Source of the DNA: Dugong dugon
Lineage: Eukaryota > Chordata > Mammalia > Sirenia > Dugongidae
Reading direction: 5' to 3'
Assembly (NCBI GenBank): GCA_030035585.1
Contig: CM057474.1
Coordinates: 3,218,501 to 3,282,500 of the forward strand
DNA length: 64,000 nt
The position numbers and the translations under genes are program-made. Positions 11,538-27,552 of the stretch are shown in pieces. The first letter of the stretch is position 1, and every line of letters starts with the position of its first letter. The notes beneath the pieces are model-generated. The model was not told where the DNA came from. It saw only the letters and a list, made by a program, of their open reading frames with translations, and ran no database searches.

Positions 11538-12901
11538 CAGCCAACCAACTGAAAGAGATCCATATTTGTATCCATTCCAAAGAAAAATGATCCAACAGAA
11601 TGTGGAAATTATGAAACGATATCATTAATATCACACACAAGTAAAATTTGCTGAAGATCATTCAAAAGATCATTGCAGCAGTACACTGACAGGGAACTGC
11701 CAGAAATTCAAGCCAGATTCAGAAGAGGAGGTGGAACAACGTATATCATTGCTGATGTCAGATGGATCATAACTGAAAGCAGAGAATACCAGAAAGACGT
11801 TTACCTGTGTTTTATTGACTGTACAAAGGCATTCGACTGTGTGGATCATAACAAGTTACGGATAACATTGTGAAGAATGAGAATTCCAGAACACTTAATT
11901 GTGCTCATGAGGAACCTGTTCTTAGACCAAAAGACAGTCTTTTGAACAGAACAAGGGGGTAATGTGTAGTTTAAAGTCAGGAAAGTTGTGCCTCAGGGTT
12001 GTATCCTTTCACCACACTTATTCAATCTGTATGCTGAGTAAATAATTTGAGAAGCTGGACTATAGGAAGAAGAATGGGGCATCAGGATTGGACAAAGACT
12101 CATTAACAACCTGCGTTATGCAGCTGACACAGCCTTGCTTGCTGAAAGTGAAGAGGACTTGAAACACTTACTGATGAAGATCAAAGACTACAGCCTTCAG
12201 TATGGATTACACTTCAACATAGAGAAAACCAAAATCCTCACAACTGGACCAATAAGCAACATCATGATAAATGGAGAAAAGACTGAAGCTGTCAAGATTT
12301 CATTTTACTTGGATCCACAATCAACACCCATGGAAGCAGCAGTCAAGAAATCAAATGATGTATTGCAATGAGAAAATCTACTGCAAAATATCTCTTTAAA
12401 GTGTTGAAAAGCAAAGATGTCACTTTAAGAACTAAGGTGTACCTGACCCAAGCCAAGGTGTTTTCAATCGCATCATAGGCATTTGAAAGCTGGACAATGA
12501 ATAATGAAGCCTGAAGAAGAATTGATGCTTTTGCATTATGGTGTTGGCAAAGAATATTGAATATACCATAGACTTCCAGAAGAACGAACAAATCCATCTT
12601 GCAAGAAGTATAGCCAGAATGCTCCTTAGAAGTAAGGATGGTGAGACTTTGTCTCACATATTTTGGACATGTTATTAGGAGGGATCAGTCCCTGGAGAAG
12701 AACATCAAGCTTGGTAAGTAGAGAGTCAGCGAAAAAGAGAAAGTCCTTCAATCAGATGGATTGACACAGTGGCTGCAACAATGGGCTCAAGCATAACAAC
12801 GATTGTGAGGATGGTGCAGGACTGGGAAGTGTTTGGTTCTATTGTACGTAGGATCACTATGAGTCGGAACCAACTTGATTGAGAGAACTAACAACAACAA
12901 C
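11538..12901 (+). mobile_element. RTE LINE (BovB-like, RTE1_LA type), 5'-truncated
   Basis: Covers reverse-transcriptase to 3' end. Frames encode RELPEIQARFRRGGG, FIDCTKAFDCVDHNKL, the active-site region as YAADTALLAESEED (the first D of YADD replaced by A), and LTTGPISNIMINGEK. It ends with cactatgagtcggaaccaac and a CAA repeat. Possible TSD aataaa(a/g)t at 11529 and 12902. Several frameshifts and stops; a dead copy. Confidence 0.9.
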
Positions 12902-12960
12902 AATAAAGTAGGGCTGACAAAAATTTTTTTGAAGGCACAAGTGATACCATCATTCATTTT

Positions 12961-13825
12961 AATTTTAATTTAATTTTATACAATTTTTTTATTGTACTTG
13001 GAGGTTTACAGAACAAACTAGCTTCTCATTAAACAATCAGTACACATATTGTTTTGTGACGTTGGTTACCAACGTCATGTTGGTAACCCATGACATGTCA
13101 ACACTCTCCCTTCTCGACCTTGTGTTCCCTATTACCAGCTTTCTTGTCCCCTCCTGCCTTCTAATCCTTGTGCCTGGGCTGGTGTGACCATTTAGTGTCA
13201 TTTTGTTTTATGGGCCTGTCTAATCTTTGGCTGAAGGGTGAACCTCAGGAGTGACTTCATTACTGAGCTAAAAGGGTGTCTGGGGGCCATACTCTTGGGG
13301 TTTATCCAGTCTCTGTCAGGCCAGTAAATCTGGTCTTTTTTTGTGAGTTAGAATTTTGTTCTACATTTTTCTCCAGCTCTGCCCGGGACCCTCAATTTTG
13401 ATCCTTGTCAGAGCAGTCGGTGGTGGTAGCCAGGCACTGTCTAGTTGTGCTAGACTCAGGCTGGTGGAGGCTGTGGTAGTTGTGGTCCTTTAGTCCTTTG
13501 GAATAATCTTCCCCTTGTGTCTCTGGTTTTCTTCATTCTCCCTTCCTCCAGACGAGGTGGGACCAGCGGAGTATCTTAGATGGCCTCTCGCAAATTTTTA
13601 GACTCTAGATGCTACTCCCCAAAGTAGAATGTAGAACATTTTCTTTGTAAACTATGTTATGCCAGTTAAGCTAGATGTTCCCGAGACAATGGTCCCCACA
13701 GCCCTCAGCCCAGTAATTCATTCCCTTAGGGAGTTTGAATGCGTCCATTGAGCTTCCATGACCTTGCTTGGACAAGCTGTGCTGGCTTCCCCAGTATTGT
13801 GTACTGTCTTACCCTTCACCAAAGT
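12961..13825 (-). mobile_element. L1 3' end (afrotherian L1), 5'-truncated
   Basis: Contains the 3'UTR of the same L1 lineage as the full-length copy at 55.5 kb: ctaaaagggtgtctgggggc, ccagtaaatctggtcttttt. T-rich left edge is the reversed poly(A). A perfect 13-bp TSD catcattcatttt lies at 12948-12960 and 13826-13838. Confidence 0.92.
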
Positions 13826-13838
13826 CATCATTCATTTT

Positions 13839-14478
13839 TATAAAGTGTCTTAGAGAAGAAAATAACACATTCATTAATCAAAACGCTTTTTTTATAACTG
13901 TTTTCTCTCTCCCAGTACAATGTACCCCTCCAGTTACATTCTCTTGGGGCTAGGAGTGGGTTAGCTGGTTAGCGCAGGAATTTTTCCACTTACTATTTCA
14001 TGCTCAGTTTGAGTTATTCATGCACTAGTAATGTAAGATGAGATTTGGGCCCACTGTATATAATGTTGCATTTTGACCTGGCTTGTACCCTAACCACATA
14101 ATTACAATAGCTATAGCACAGCCCGACACTGGCTACCTGAGAACTTAAAGCCAGTGATTCTACTTGTTATGAGCAAATTGATCATGAGATATATTCATTG
14201 TTGTGAAGATCACCAACCTGTGTACTAATCGCAAAAACCTGGGAACGTCAGTTGTCTCATAGCTAGTATTAATGCTAATGTGGAAAGCCTGCTAGGCCCC
14301 TGGTCAAGTATGGGACCCTTGTCCACCCTAACAGCCTGGTGGCTTCATCTCTTGATTTTCTCCTTCTGTGATTTGTGAGCAGAGAATGAGTGTCTTTCTC
14401 CAGTCATGGTGATGCCAGGATCGCCTCCTCCTTGCCTGGGGCCTCTGTGTACACATGGTGGAGTGGGAGCAATGAAGA
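13839..14478. other. Intergenic, no feature recognised
   Basis: No gene or nameable repeat. Confidence 0.35.
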
Positions 14479-14479
14479 G

Positions 14480-14722
14480 AAGGGTTCAGAGTCTGGGTTC
14501 TGGGGCTCATCGCCAGGTGCAAATTGTGCTTCTCCCCATTCAGGCTTTGGGATCGTGAGCAAATGACGTAAACTCCCTGAGCTCCAGTTTTCTCATTGGT
14601 AGAACTGACATAACAACAGCACCCAACTCTTGAATTTACTGTGAAGATTAGATGAGATAGTGTGTATGAAGCACTTAGCACAGTGCCTGGCACATCGTGA
14701 GCTCTCGGTATATGCTAGTATT
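14480..14722 (+). repeat. MIR SINE, near full
   Basis: Forward MIR from gggttcagagtctgggttct through agttttctcattggtagaac to agcacagtgcctggcacatc. Confidence 0.85.
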
Positions 14723-15394
14723 GTCTTTTGTAGATAATCCTTTCACTTTGAAAAACATTAGATTTATCTAAAATGACTTAAGTAACTCAAAGTTGTTAGA
14801 TTAACTGAAAGTTGCTTAGTTAAGACTTAAGATTTTTTTTAAGATGAAAATCTTTGCTGTGGTCAGAGAGCATGTCATAGTGCTCCTCCTTGTCCTGTGA
14901 CATGAATGGAATTTCTGTCCTCTACTGCAGTAGACCGACCTCATTGTCTGCCTACTCTCCCTGCCTGGTTATGTGAACTATGCCAAGCCTTCCTTACCTA
15001 TGAATACTTGCTCACACTGCTCCCTGGCATTTCTCTCCCACACCATACTTGAGGATTTTATCACAATACTCATGGACATTTTTCCTCTTTCTTCCTTTTT
15101 AATAAGAATTCTTGATTGTGCCAACTCAGGATCGAGAGTACCAATATGCCGAAACACACACGTATGTGCATACATTTACTGATTCTGTTACAGCTTCGCT
15201 TGGTATAAGATTTAATTCATGGGGTCTTTTCCAAAGCATTATGAACCGGGGCACTTCTTATAAATGTAAAGTCAACCAAATATTTTTTGTAGGTTCAAAT
15301 AGTTCTCTCATTCATTTTTATAATTTTTATGAAAAAGACAGAAGGAGGCATTATGTGGGGTTATCTTTTGTCCTAATGAATGGGCAGCTGATGA
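14723..15394. other. Upstream of PMP2, no repeat recognised
   Basis: Apparently unique DNA leading into the PMP2 promoter. Distal regulatory sequence could lie here, but I see no defined element. Confidence 0.35.
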
Positions 15395-15554
15395 TTGAAG
15401 AACAATTCTTTGCCCAGTCCTGACACTGCCTTTCCCCATTGGGTCTCTGTGAGAGTCACATGCTCTGGCATCTTTGAAAATCTAAGGAGCCTGGGCATCT
15501 CCCTTGAGTCTCCCGAATCCCGCCTAGAACTGTGGTGAACACTCACCCACCACG
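15395..15554 (+). promoter_or_regulatory. Putative PMP2 proximal promoter and 5'UTR
   Basis: The bases just before the PMP2 start codon contain no clear TATA box. An AACAAT motif (15401) and a reverse CAAAG (15408-15412) sit almost back to back, resembling a paired SOX-type site. SOX10 is known to drive Schwann-cell myelin genes. The assignment rests on position and short motifs only. Confidence 0.25.
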
Positions 15555-19362
<3,808 letters not shown>

Positions 19363-19799
19363 GAAAATCGTCTCCTCATTGAAGTGGTATTTGATCATTT
19401 GACACTGGAAATCACCTGCTTCCACTGGCAAAGCCTGACTGTATTGCAGATTGTTTTTGCTTTTGTCTTAATGTGTCAGATAGGAAAAGGCCTAAACTGA
19501 GAATTAATCTAATGTTCAGCATTGGTTAAATATTTTCAATTTGGATGCATATCTTTACTATAATAGCGCATGTATAGTGGCCAGACCTAAACAGTTGATT
19601 ATGTCGTTAAATTATCTGAGAAATTCTAATCTGTGTTGTAAGTCATATATTTGAAATGATGTTAACAGGAAGGTTGGTACTAGAATTGATCAGGGATAGC
19701 AAACTCGAATGCCTTCAGGGTCCGGGAGAGTAACTTAGGAAAAGGATCAGAGGTAGGGCAATCTAGTAGGAGGAGCTAGAAGCAGACTACTGCAGACAA
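19363..19799 (+). other. PMP2 3'UTR and flank
   Basis: No AATAAA occurs here, so either a variant signal is used or the 3'UTR runs further, into the L1 below. The bases look unique. Confidence 0.4.
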
Positions 19800-20299
19800 T
19801 TTTTAAAAATTGAGGTGTGAATTATAGACAGAGAAAAGCACAGATATTAAGGGTAGAGTTTGCTCTATTTTGACAAATGCATGCATCCATACAACTCAGA
19901 TCTTGATCAAGATACAGAACATTTCCTTAATCCCAGAGAGTTCCCTCATGCCCCTTTCTAACCATGTCCTTCCCCAACCTAACCCTCACCAAAAGCAACT
20001 AGTGATTTAGTTTCTATCACCATAGATTAGTTTTGCCTGTTCTTGAATTTCATATAAATGGGATCATACGTTATGTACTTCTTTCTATGTGCCTTTTTAA
20101 ACTCAGCATAATGTTTGCAAGATTCACCTATATTGTTGCATGAAGGAGTAGCTTGTTCCTTTTATTGCTGTAGAGTATGATATTGTATGACTATATCACA
20201 GCTGATTTATCTATTCTCCTGTTAAGACAATTGTGCTGTTTCCAGTTTTTTTTTTTTTTTTTTTTTTTTTACTATGAATAAAGCTGTACAAGGCTTTTT
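19800..20299 (-). mobile_element. Old L1 3' region, left part
   Basis: Reverse L1M-type sequence: ttgaggtgtgaattatagac, gggatcatacgttatgtact, tttaaactcagcataatgtt. Continues at 20839-20925 (cttttggataaataactagg) after the solo LTR. A 22-base T run lies near 20250. Confidence 0.8.
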
Positions 20300-20304
20300 G
20301 TGGA

Positions 20305-20838
20305 TGTCTTAGTCATCTAGTGCTGCTCCAACAGAAATACCACAAGTGGATGGATTTAACAAAGAGAAGTTGATTCTCTCACAGTTCAGTAAGCTACAAG
20401 TCCAAATTCAGGGCCTCAGCTCCAAGAAAAAGCTTTCTCTCTCTGTCGGCTCTGGAGGAAGGTCCTTGTGATGCATCCGTCTCCCTTTGGTCTGGGAGCT
20501 TCTCTGCTCAGGAACCTCAGGTCCAAAGGACGCGCTCTGCTCCTGGCACTGCTTTCTTGGTGGTATGAAGTTCCTATGTGTCTCTGCTCACTTCTCTGTT
20601 TTAGATCTCAAAAGAGATTGCCTTAAGACACTATCTAATCTTGTCAACCTCATCAGTATAACCTCATCACAGTGATAGAATTTATAACACATAAGGAGAT
20701 CACATATATTCTCATCACAGTGATAGAGTTTACAATACACAAGGACATCACATCAGATAACACAATTATACAACACTGGGAATCATGACCCAGCCAAGCT
20801 GACAGATATTTTTGGGGGACACAACTCAATCCATGACA
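20305..20838 (-). mobile_element. Solo LTR, MaLR/ERVL-like
   Basis: A 534-bp LTR fossil starting TGTCTTAGTC and ending CATGACA in window orientation, with a perfect 5-bp TSD gtgga at 20300-20304 and 20839-20843. It sits inside the old L1, so it is younger than that. No internal viral region is present, so it looks like an ordinary solo LTR. Confidence 0.82.
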
Positions 20839-20925
20839 GTGGACATATGATTTTCTTTCTTTTGGATAAATAACTAGGCATGAAGTTACTGGTACCAGCT
20901 GATTTTCTGACACGCAGGAGTGGAG
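20839..20925 (-). mobile_element. Old L1 3' region, right part
   Basis: Resumes the L1 interrupted by the solo LTR: ggacatatgattttctttct and aactaggcatgaagttact match the expected continuation. Confidence 0.75.
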
Positions 20926-21104
20926 GCCTACTGTGGCCGAGTAATTATGCAAATATGATATGACTGAGCCAACGAGGAAATGTTGTTGGAAGCCAGGGTT
21001 CTCACTAGAGAAGATGAAATGTACAGATATGGAATGAGGAAGGCAAGAAAAGGCCATGTAGAAATGGATTGGAATCGATGTAAACTTATGATTTCTAAAC
21101 CTTG

Positions 21105-21245
21105 TATACGTATGTGTATACATGTGTTTCATTGCACATGCACATTTGCATGTATATATGTAAGTGTGTATGTGTGTGTGTATATATGTATACATATGTA
21201 TTTGTTTATTTATATGCATATGTGTGCATACATGCATATATTTCC
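21105..21245. repeat. TG/TA-rich simple-sequence tract
   Basis: Alternating purine-pyrimidine stretch with many gtatgtgt and catatg units over about 140 bp. Confidence 0.85.
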
Positions 21246-21439
21246 TCACACTATCTGCCAAAAAAGGCTTAGAAGCAAAGATACGCCAATAGGAATGAGC
21301 ATGCTAAGTACCAGAACTTGCTGTATTAGACATTCCTCACCAAAAAGGAACCATGATTTCTTGGAGAAATGTCTGATCCCAATACGAGGGCAAGGTAGGT
21401 ACAAGATGAGCCTGTTATATCTTACTATGCTTGAAAATA

Positions 21440-22560
21440 AAGACGTGTTCAAAAAATAATAGCAGGCGCATACCATCAAAACATGGAAGTCAACTTGAAG
21501 GGGTTCCAACTGGCAAAACCTGGGACAATTTGAGCAGTAAAATAGTTGTGAAGAGTCATAAATTATAAACCACTGGGAGGGGTGATAGGAATCTATGAAT
21601 CTATACTGATGATAGATGATAGCTAGCTAGCTAGATAGATGGATAGTCGAGAAGGAGGTCTCTTCCCTACAGTATAATGTCATGGACCAACTAGTAAATG
21701 TAGCAGTTCTAGAATTGGAAAATTATCATTTTTCAGCTAACATAATAAATATTGATTCAGGCAAGGATCATCGGATGCTAAATCAAGGAGGAAAGTTCAT
21801 GAGGAACAAAATATTAGGTTTGTTCTTTGTGTGTTTCCTCACAGATTGCTTATTAGTTGCAAGGGAAAAAATAGTAATTACGCAGTGGAAAAATTAAACA
21901 ACCTTTTGACTGGGTTATCAAAATTAACCTCACCAGTGATGTTGTGCCTTCAATTGTGATACCCTGAGAAGGAAGCAGCATCACTTATGCAGTGTTTTGG
22001 CCTGGAATGCATAACCTGAATCTAATCATGAGGAAACATCAGACAAATTCCAAATGAAGAATGTACTGTTAGGAAAAAAAAGGGGGGGTGGGAAGGTGTT
22101 GGTTGAATTCTTAAAAAATGTCAACGTCATAAAAGACAAAGACAGGCTGTGGAAATGTTCCCAAAGGACAATATCGGGTCAGTTGGCAAAACTGGAATAG
22201 GAATAGCAGATTGGATAAAAGGTGTACTGTGATTGTGTAAGAAAATATTTGTATTTTGGAGAAAAATACACTAAAGTATTATTTTAGAGTAACGGGCCTT
22301 GATGTATGAATTTTACTCTAAAAAATTTCAGAAAAAAGTATTGCGTGTGTACTTGTATGCATGCACGCACACACATGCACACATATACACACAGGTATAT
22401 AATACAGAAAAATAATAATTGGTAAAGCAAATAGGGTAAAATATTCACAATGGATGAATCTGGGTAAAGAACATATGTGTTTTCTTTGCGTCAGTCTGAT
22501 TCCTGCAACTTTCCTGTAAGTTTGAAGTTATTTCCAAAACACTACAAAAAAACAAAAAGA
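21440..22560 (+). mobile_element. Old L1 (L1M/L1ME type) 3'UTR
   Basis: Forward L1M tail: atcatgaggaaacatcagac, tgtcaacgtcataaaagaca, aagtttgaagttatttccaa. Contains a (GATA)-like tract near 21625. Followed by a purine-rich AAG/GGA tract at 22530-22600. Confidence 0.75.
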
Positions 22561-22604
22561 GGAAAAAGAAGAAGAAAAAGGAGGAGGAGGAGGAAAAAGC
22601 TGCG

Positions 22605-23012
22605 CTTGGAAAGCTCTTCTCTGCCTGTGGGTCAGCAAGTGTCTGGGAGGCATCATTAACCTAGGAGTGGTTTTTGTAGTCTTCACCCGGATAGACCCAT
22701 AAAAAGCAGAGTTTCGAAAACCGTGTTGCTATTTTTGGAGGTTTGTGGTAATACAATTTGCTATAATAAAATGCATTCCTTAATAAATATAATCGCTCTA
22801 TGATACAAAAACCACCGGTACTTTGCCCTTTGGTAACATGAAAAATAGAATTACACTGGCAATGCAGAAGACGAAAAACATCGTTTTGGCAGCTGGTACA
22901 TGACAAAGATTGTCACACAACCAGAAGAGAGGAAAAAAACAAAAACTTGAGTCCTGCAATATTAAAAAATAACTCAGAATATCATTCTGATTCTCTAGTT
23001 CTTTGAAATATC
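22605..23012. other. Intergenic, no feature recognised
   Basis: Nothing nameable. Confidence 0.35.
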
Positions 23013-23014
23013 AG

Positions 23015-23190
23015 ACCACCTAATTCAAATCCCCATTTGTTACTAATAGCTGTGTATCCTTGGACAAGTTACTTAACTTCTCTGCCTCTCAGGTCCTTCA
23101 ACCATAAAACAAGGATAATAATAGAACATATCTCAAAGAGTTTGAGGAATAAATGAGTTAATATATGTAAAGTGCTTAAAGCAATGTTTC
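23015..23190 (+). repeat. MIR SINE
   Basis: Forward MIR with ggacaagttacttaacttct, aaggataataatagaacata and gtaaagtgcttaaagcaatg. Confidence 0.85.
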
Positions 23191-23194
23191 ACTA

Positions 23195-23265
23195 CTATCC
23201 ATAAGGTTTTTACTGGCACGTTTTTTCAGAAGTAGACTGCCACGTCCTTCTTCCTAGTCTGTCTT
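23195..23265 (-). mobile_element. AfroSINE fragment
   Basis: Reverse middle part: ataaggtttttactggcacg and agaagtagactgccacgtcc. Both ends are lost. Confidence 0.55.
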
Positions 23266-23312
23266 AGTCTGAACGCTCAGAATTCCTGTTTTAAAACCTT
23301 CTTAGATTAGCT

Positions 23313-26300
23313 GGAAATATCCATTAATAATAGAAATGTGGAATGTAAGAAGTATGAATCCAGGAAAACTGGAAGTCATCAGAAATGGAATTAAACTCAT
23401 AAACATCGATATCCTAGGCATTAGTGAGCTGAAATGGACTGGTAGTGGCCATTTTGAATCAGAAAAACATATGGTTTACTACGCCTGTAATGACAACTTA
23501 AAGAGGAATGGCGTTGCATTCATCGTCAAAAAGAACATTTCAAAACTCACCCTGGCAGTAGAACGATGGGATGTAGAACCCAAATTCTAGTAAGAAGACC
23601 AGACTTAATGGTCTGACTAAGACTGGAAGCGCCCTGGAGAACAAGGCCCCTGGTATCTCCATCACCCCAGAACTAAAACAATTTCTGAGGCCAATTCTTC
23701 AGACAGGGATTGGACTGGACTGTGGGACATAAAGTGATACTTGTGAAGAATGTGCCTCTTAGACAAGTAGATACAAGAGACCAAAGGGGCAGCTTCTGTC
23801 CAGAGGTGAGAGGGGAAGGCAGAGAGAGTTAGGAGCTGGTTGAATGTTCATGGGGAATCAGGCGCGGAAGGGAGGAGTGTGCTGTCGCAGAATGGGGTGA
23901 GTGGTTGGGGTCTCATAACAATGTATGTAAAAAAAAAATTCTGTATGGGAGACTAACTTGAAATGTAAACTTCATTTAATTACAAAAAAAAAAAAAAAAG
24001 ACTTATCCTGAAGTACAACTCTGTCAGTGATAGAATAACATACATACACCTGAAAGGAAGACCAGTTAATATGACTATCGTCCAAATTTACACACCAATC
24101 ACTAAGGTCAAAGATAAGGAAATTGAAGATTTTTACCAACTCTTGCAGTCAGAAAATGATCAAACATGCAATCAAGATGCATTGATAATTACTAGTGATT
24201 GGAATGTGAAAGTTGGAAACAAAGAAGGATTGGTAGTTGGAAAATATGACCTTGGTGGCAGAAATGATGCCAGAGATCACAGGGTAGCTTTTGCAAGACC
24301 AATGACTTCTTCATTGCAAATACCTTTTTCGCCAACATAAATGGCGACTGTACACATGGACCTTGCCTGATGGAATACACAGGAATCAAATCAACTACAT
24401 TTGTGGAAAGAGACAATGGAAAGCTCAATGTCATCAGTCAGAACAAGGCCAGGGGCAGATTGTGGAACAGGCCATCAATCACTCATATGCAAGTTCAAGT
24501 TGGAGCTGCAGAAAATTAGATCAAGTCCACAAGAGCCAAAGTCTGATCTTGAGTATATTCTACCTGAATTTAGAGACCATCTCTAGAATAGATTTGACTT
24601 AGTAAACACTAATAACCAAAGACCAGACGAGTTGTGGAATGACATCAAGGACATCATATTGTGAAGAAAGCAAGAAGTCATTAAAAAGACAGGAAAGAAA
24701 GAAAAGACCAAAATAGATGTCAAAAGAGATTCTGAAACTTGCTCTTGAACATAGAGTAGCTAAAGTGAAATGAGGAAATGAAGTAAAAGAATTGAACAGC
24801 AGATTTCAAAGGGCAGCTCGAGAAGACAAGGTAAAGTATTATAACGAAACTTGAAAAGATCTAGAGTTAGAAAACCAAAAGAGAAGAACATGCTCAGCAT
24901 TTCTCAAGCTGAAAGAACTGAAGAGAAAATTCAAGCCTCGAGTTGCAATATTGACGGTTTTCAGGGGAAAATATTAAATGACTCAGGAAGCATCAAAAAG
25001 AAGATGGAAGAATACAGAGAGTCACTGCACCAAAAAGAATTGGTTGACGTTCAACCATTTCAGGAGGTAGCATATGATCAAGAACCAATGGTATTAAAGG
25101 AAGACGTTCAAGCTGCATTGAAGGCATTGGTAGAAAACAAGCCTCCAGGAATTGACAGAATACCAATTGAGATGCATCAACAAATGGATGCAGTGCTGAA
25201 GTGCTCACTCATCTATGCCAAGAAATTTAGAAGACAGCTATCTGGCCAACTGACTGGAAGAGATCCATATATGGACCCATTCCAATGAAAGGTGATCCAA
25301 CAGAATGCAGAAATTACTGAACAATATCATTAATATCACAACACAAGTAAAATTTTGCTGAAGATCATTCAAAAGTGGTTGCAGCAGTACATTGACAGGG
25401 AACTGCCAGAAAGTCAAGCCAGATTCAGAAGAGGACATAGAAGGAGGGATATCATTGCTGATGTCAGATGGATCCTGGCTGAAAGCAGAGAATACCAGAA
25501 GTGTGTTTACCTGTGTTTTACTGACTATGCAAAGGCATTAGACTGTGTGGATTATAACAAATTGTAGATAACATTACAAGGAACGGTAATTCCAGAACAC
25601 TTAATTGTGCTCATGAGGAACCTGTACATAGACAAAGATGCAGTCATTTGAACAGAACAAGATGATACTGTGAGGTTTAAAAATTAGGAAAAGTGTGTGT
25701 CAGGGTTGTATACTTTCATCATGCTTGTTCAACCTGTGTGCCGAACAAATAATCTGAGATATGCAGATGACACAACCTTGCTTGCTGAAAGTGAAGAGGA
25801 CTTGAAGCAGTTATTGATGAAGATCAAAGACTACAGCCTTTAGTACGGATTACACCTTAACATAAAGGAAACAAGAATCCTCACAACTGGACCGATAAGA
25901 AACCTCATGATAAGTGGAGAAAAGATTGAAGCTGTCAACAATTTCATTTTATTCTGATCCACAATCAAGGCCCATGGAAGCAGCAATCAATAAATCAAAT
26001 GACAGATTGCATCAGGCAAATCTGTTGCAAAAGACCTCTTTAAAATATTAAAAAACAAAGATGTCACTTTAAGGACTAAGGTGTGCTTGACTCAAGCCGT
26101 GGTGTTTTCTATGGCCTCCTACACATGCAAATGCTGGACAATGAATGAAGAAGACCAAAGAAGAATTGGTGCCCTTGAATTGTGGTGTTAGTGAAGAATA
26201 TTGGACATACCATGAACCTCCAGAAGAAAGAACAATTCTAACTTGGAAGAAGTATAGCCAGAATGCCCCTTAGAAGCAAGGATGGCAAGACTACGTCTCA

Positions 26301-26545
26301 CATACTTTGGACATGTTATCAGGAGGGACCAGTCCCTGGAGAAGGACGTCACACTTGGTAAAGGCGAGGGTCATCCAAAAAGAGGAAGACCCTCAAGGAG
26401 ATGGATTGACACAGTGGCTGCAACGATTGTCTCAAGCATCAAAATAATTTTGTGAGGATGGGGCAGGACCAGGCGGTATTTCATTCTGTTGCACATAGGG
26501 TTGCTATGAGTCAGAACTGACTCAAAGGTACCTAACAACAACACT
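23313..26545 (+). mobile_element. RTE LINE (BovB-like), nearly full coding span, split by an L1 3' end
   Basis: Starts just before the endonuclease frame (EMWNVRSMNPG, NIDILGISELKWTGSGHF, NGVAFIVKKNIS). After the L1 insertion at 23555-23997 it continues (MTIVQIYTPITKVKDKE, RELPESQARFRRGHR, LCFTDYAKALDCVDYNK, YADD region near 25760) to the actgactcaaaggtacctaa tail with CAA repeats. Endonuclease-like (APE) and RT domains are thus in the usual order. Many frameshifts and stops. The 5'UTR seen in the 44 kb copy is absent. No clear TSD. Confidence 0.88.
23555..23997 (+). mobile_element. L1 3'UTR fragment inserted in RTE
   Basis: Begins near the L1 3'UTR motif agaccagacttaatggtctg, ends with gagactaacttgaaatgtaa and a 16-A tail. 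Flanking aa(a/g)act(c/t)a(c/t)cctg at 23542-23554 and 23998-24010 reads as a diverged TSD, so the insertion is not recent. Confidence 0.8.
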
Positions 26546-26603
26546 CTAATTTAAATGAGGCCTAAGTAAATACATTTAATCCCAATAAGATAAGTAATAT
26601 ATC

Positions 26604-27002
26604 TGTTAAACTGGCTATAGTGGGCCCAAGATGGAGTCACTTAGGCTAAACCCCACATCAGCAAACCGAAACCTAACTAGTTTCCATTTCCTGTAAACAC
26701 CTGATCTTTCCAGGAGCCAAAATCTATGTCAACCAGTCCTCACTTGCCGCTTCAGCTATGGTATGACCAGGTTAAGAAAGTTCCCAATATGCCATATGAG
26801 GAAAGTAACTTAGAACAAATCATCACTTTTTGCCCAGCGGGGCTTCCTTGTTCTTAGACTACTTTGCCCATATAACTCTGATCTCTTCTGCTTGTCCTTC
26901 AGAGCTATTGTCTGACTTCCAGAGCAGAATACCCCAGTTTGTGAATTGCAAATAAAACTTATGAGTTTGTACACAAACTTGTGGAAATTTTATTTTTTAA
27001 CG
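26604..27002 (+). mobile_element. Solo LTR, ERV1-like
   Basis: A 399-bp LTR fossil beginning TGTTAAACTGGC, with AATAAA at 26951, bounded by the 4-bp repeat tatc at 26600-26603 and 27003-27006. Four-base duplications fit gammaretrovirus-like (ERV1) LTRs. No internal region is present. Moderately old. Confidence 0.7.
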
Positions 27003-27006
27003 TATC

Positions 27007-27393
27007 TAACATCAATCGGGTAGTGATTGGCATACCTAATCTAGTTCTTTTAGAAGCAATAGTGTGCTAAAGTTGGCTCAAACAGGTTCTTGAGGGGCTG
27101 ACGGTTAGATTTTCCGGAATTTGGTAAGGCAGTTTTTAAACCACTGATTGCTTGAAATCAGGCATGATGGAATATTTTCACCAAGGAAACAAACAAACAC
27201 AGAAAATCAAGGCTTTACTGGAGACCTGGTCTTAAAATTTTCCAGCACATCACTGCCTAGAAATGTGCTTTGATTTTATTAATAAGAGTCTTAGTTTCAT
27301 TCTGGTCATAATATTTCTAATTTTTGACCTAAGATTTACTTTATAATTCCTTAAAAGGTTATTCTTGCTTAGGTTTTACAATGATTTCCTCTA
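27007..27393. other. Intergenic, no feature recognised
   Basis: Nothing nameable between the solo LTR and the MER5A-like element. Confidence 0.35.
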
Positions 27394-27394
27394 A

Positions 27395-27552
27395 TCCAGG
27401 CTGCATCTGTCTACACAAGGCTGCACATTAGGATCACCTGGGAATTTTTTAAGCATCTCAATACCAAGATTGTACCACGAACTTCCTGAATTACGATCTA
27501 TGGAAGAGGGCGGAGCCCAGGCATCAGTATTTAAAAAAATTCCCCAGGTGAT
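27395..27552. mobile_element. MER5A-like hAT element, left part
   Basis: ggctgcacattaggatcacc, then ggcggagcccaggcatcagt. The remaining end (28465-28500, atttcaatgtatgcccagtt) lies beyond an L1 3'UTR insertion. The two halves join at the duplicated attccccaggtgat. Confidence 0.82.

Noticed and set aside
20653-21261. 202-codon frame on the minus strand rich in His, Tyr and Thr
   Set aside because: It runs across a solo LTR, an old L1 piece and a TG/TA microsatellite, which explains its length and composition.
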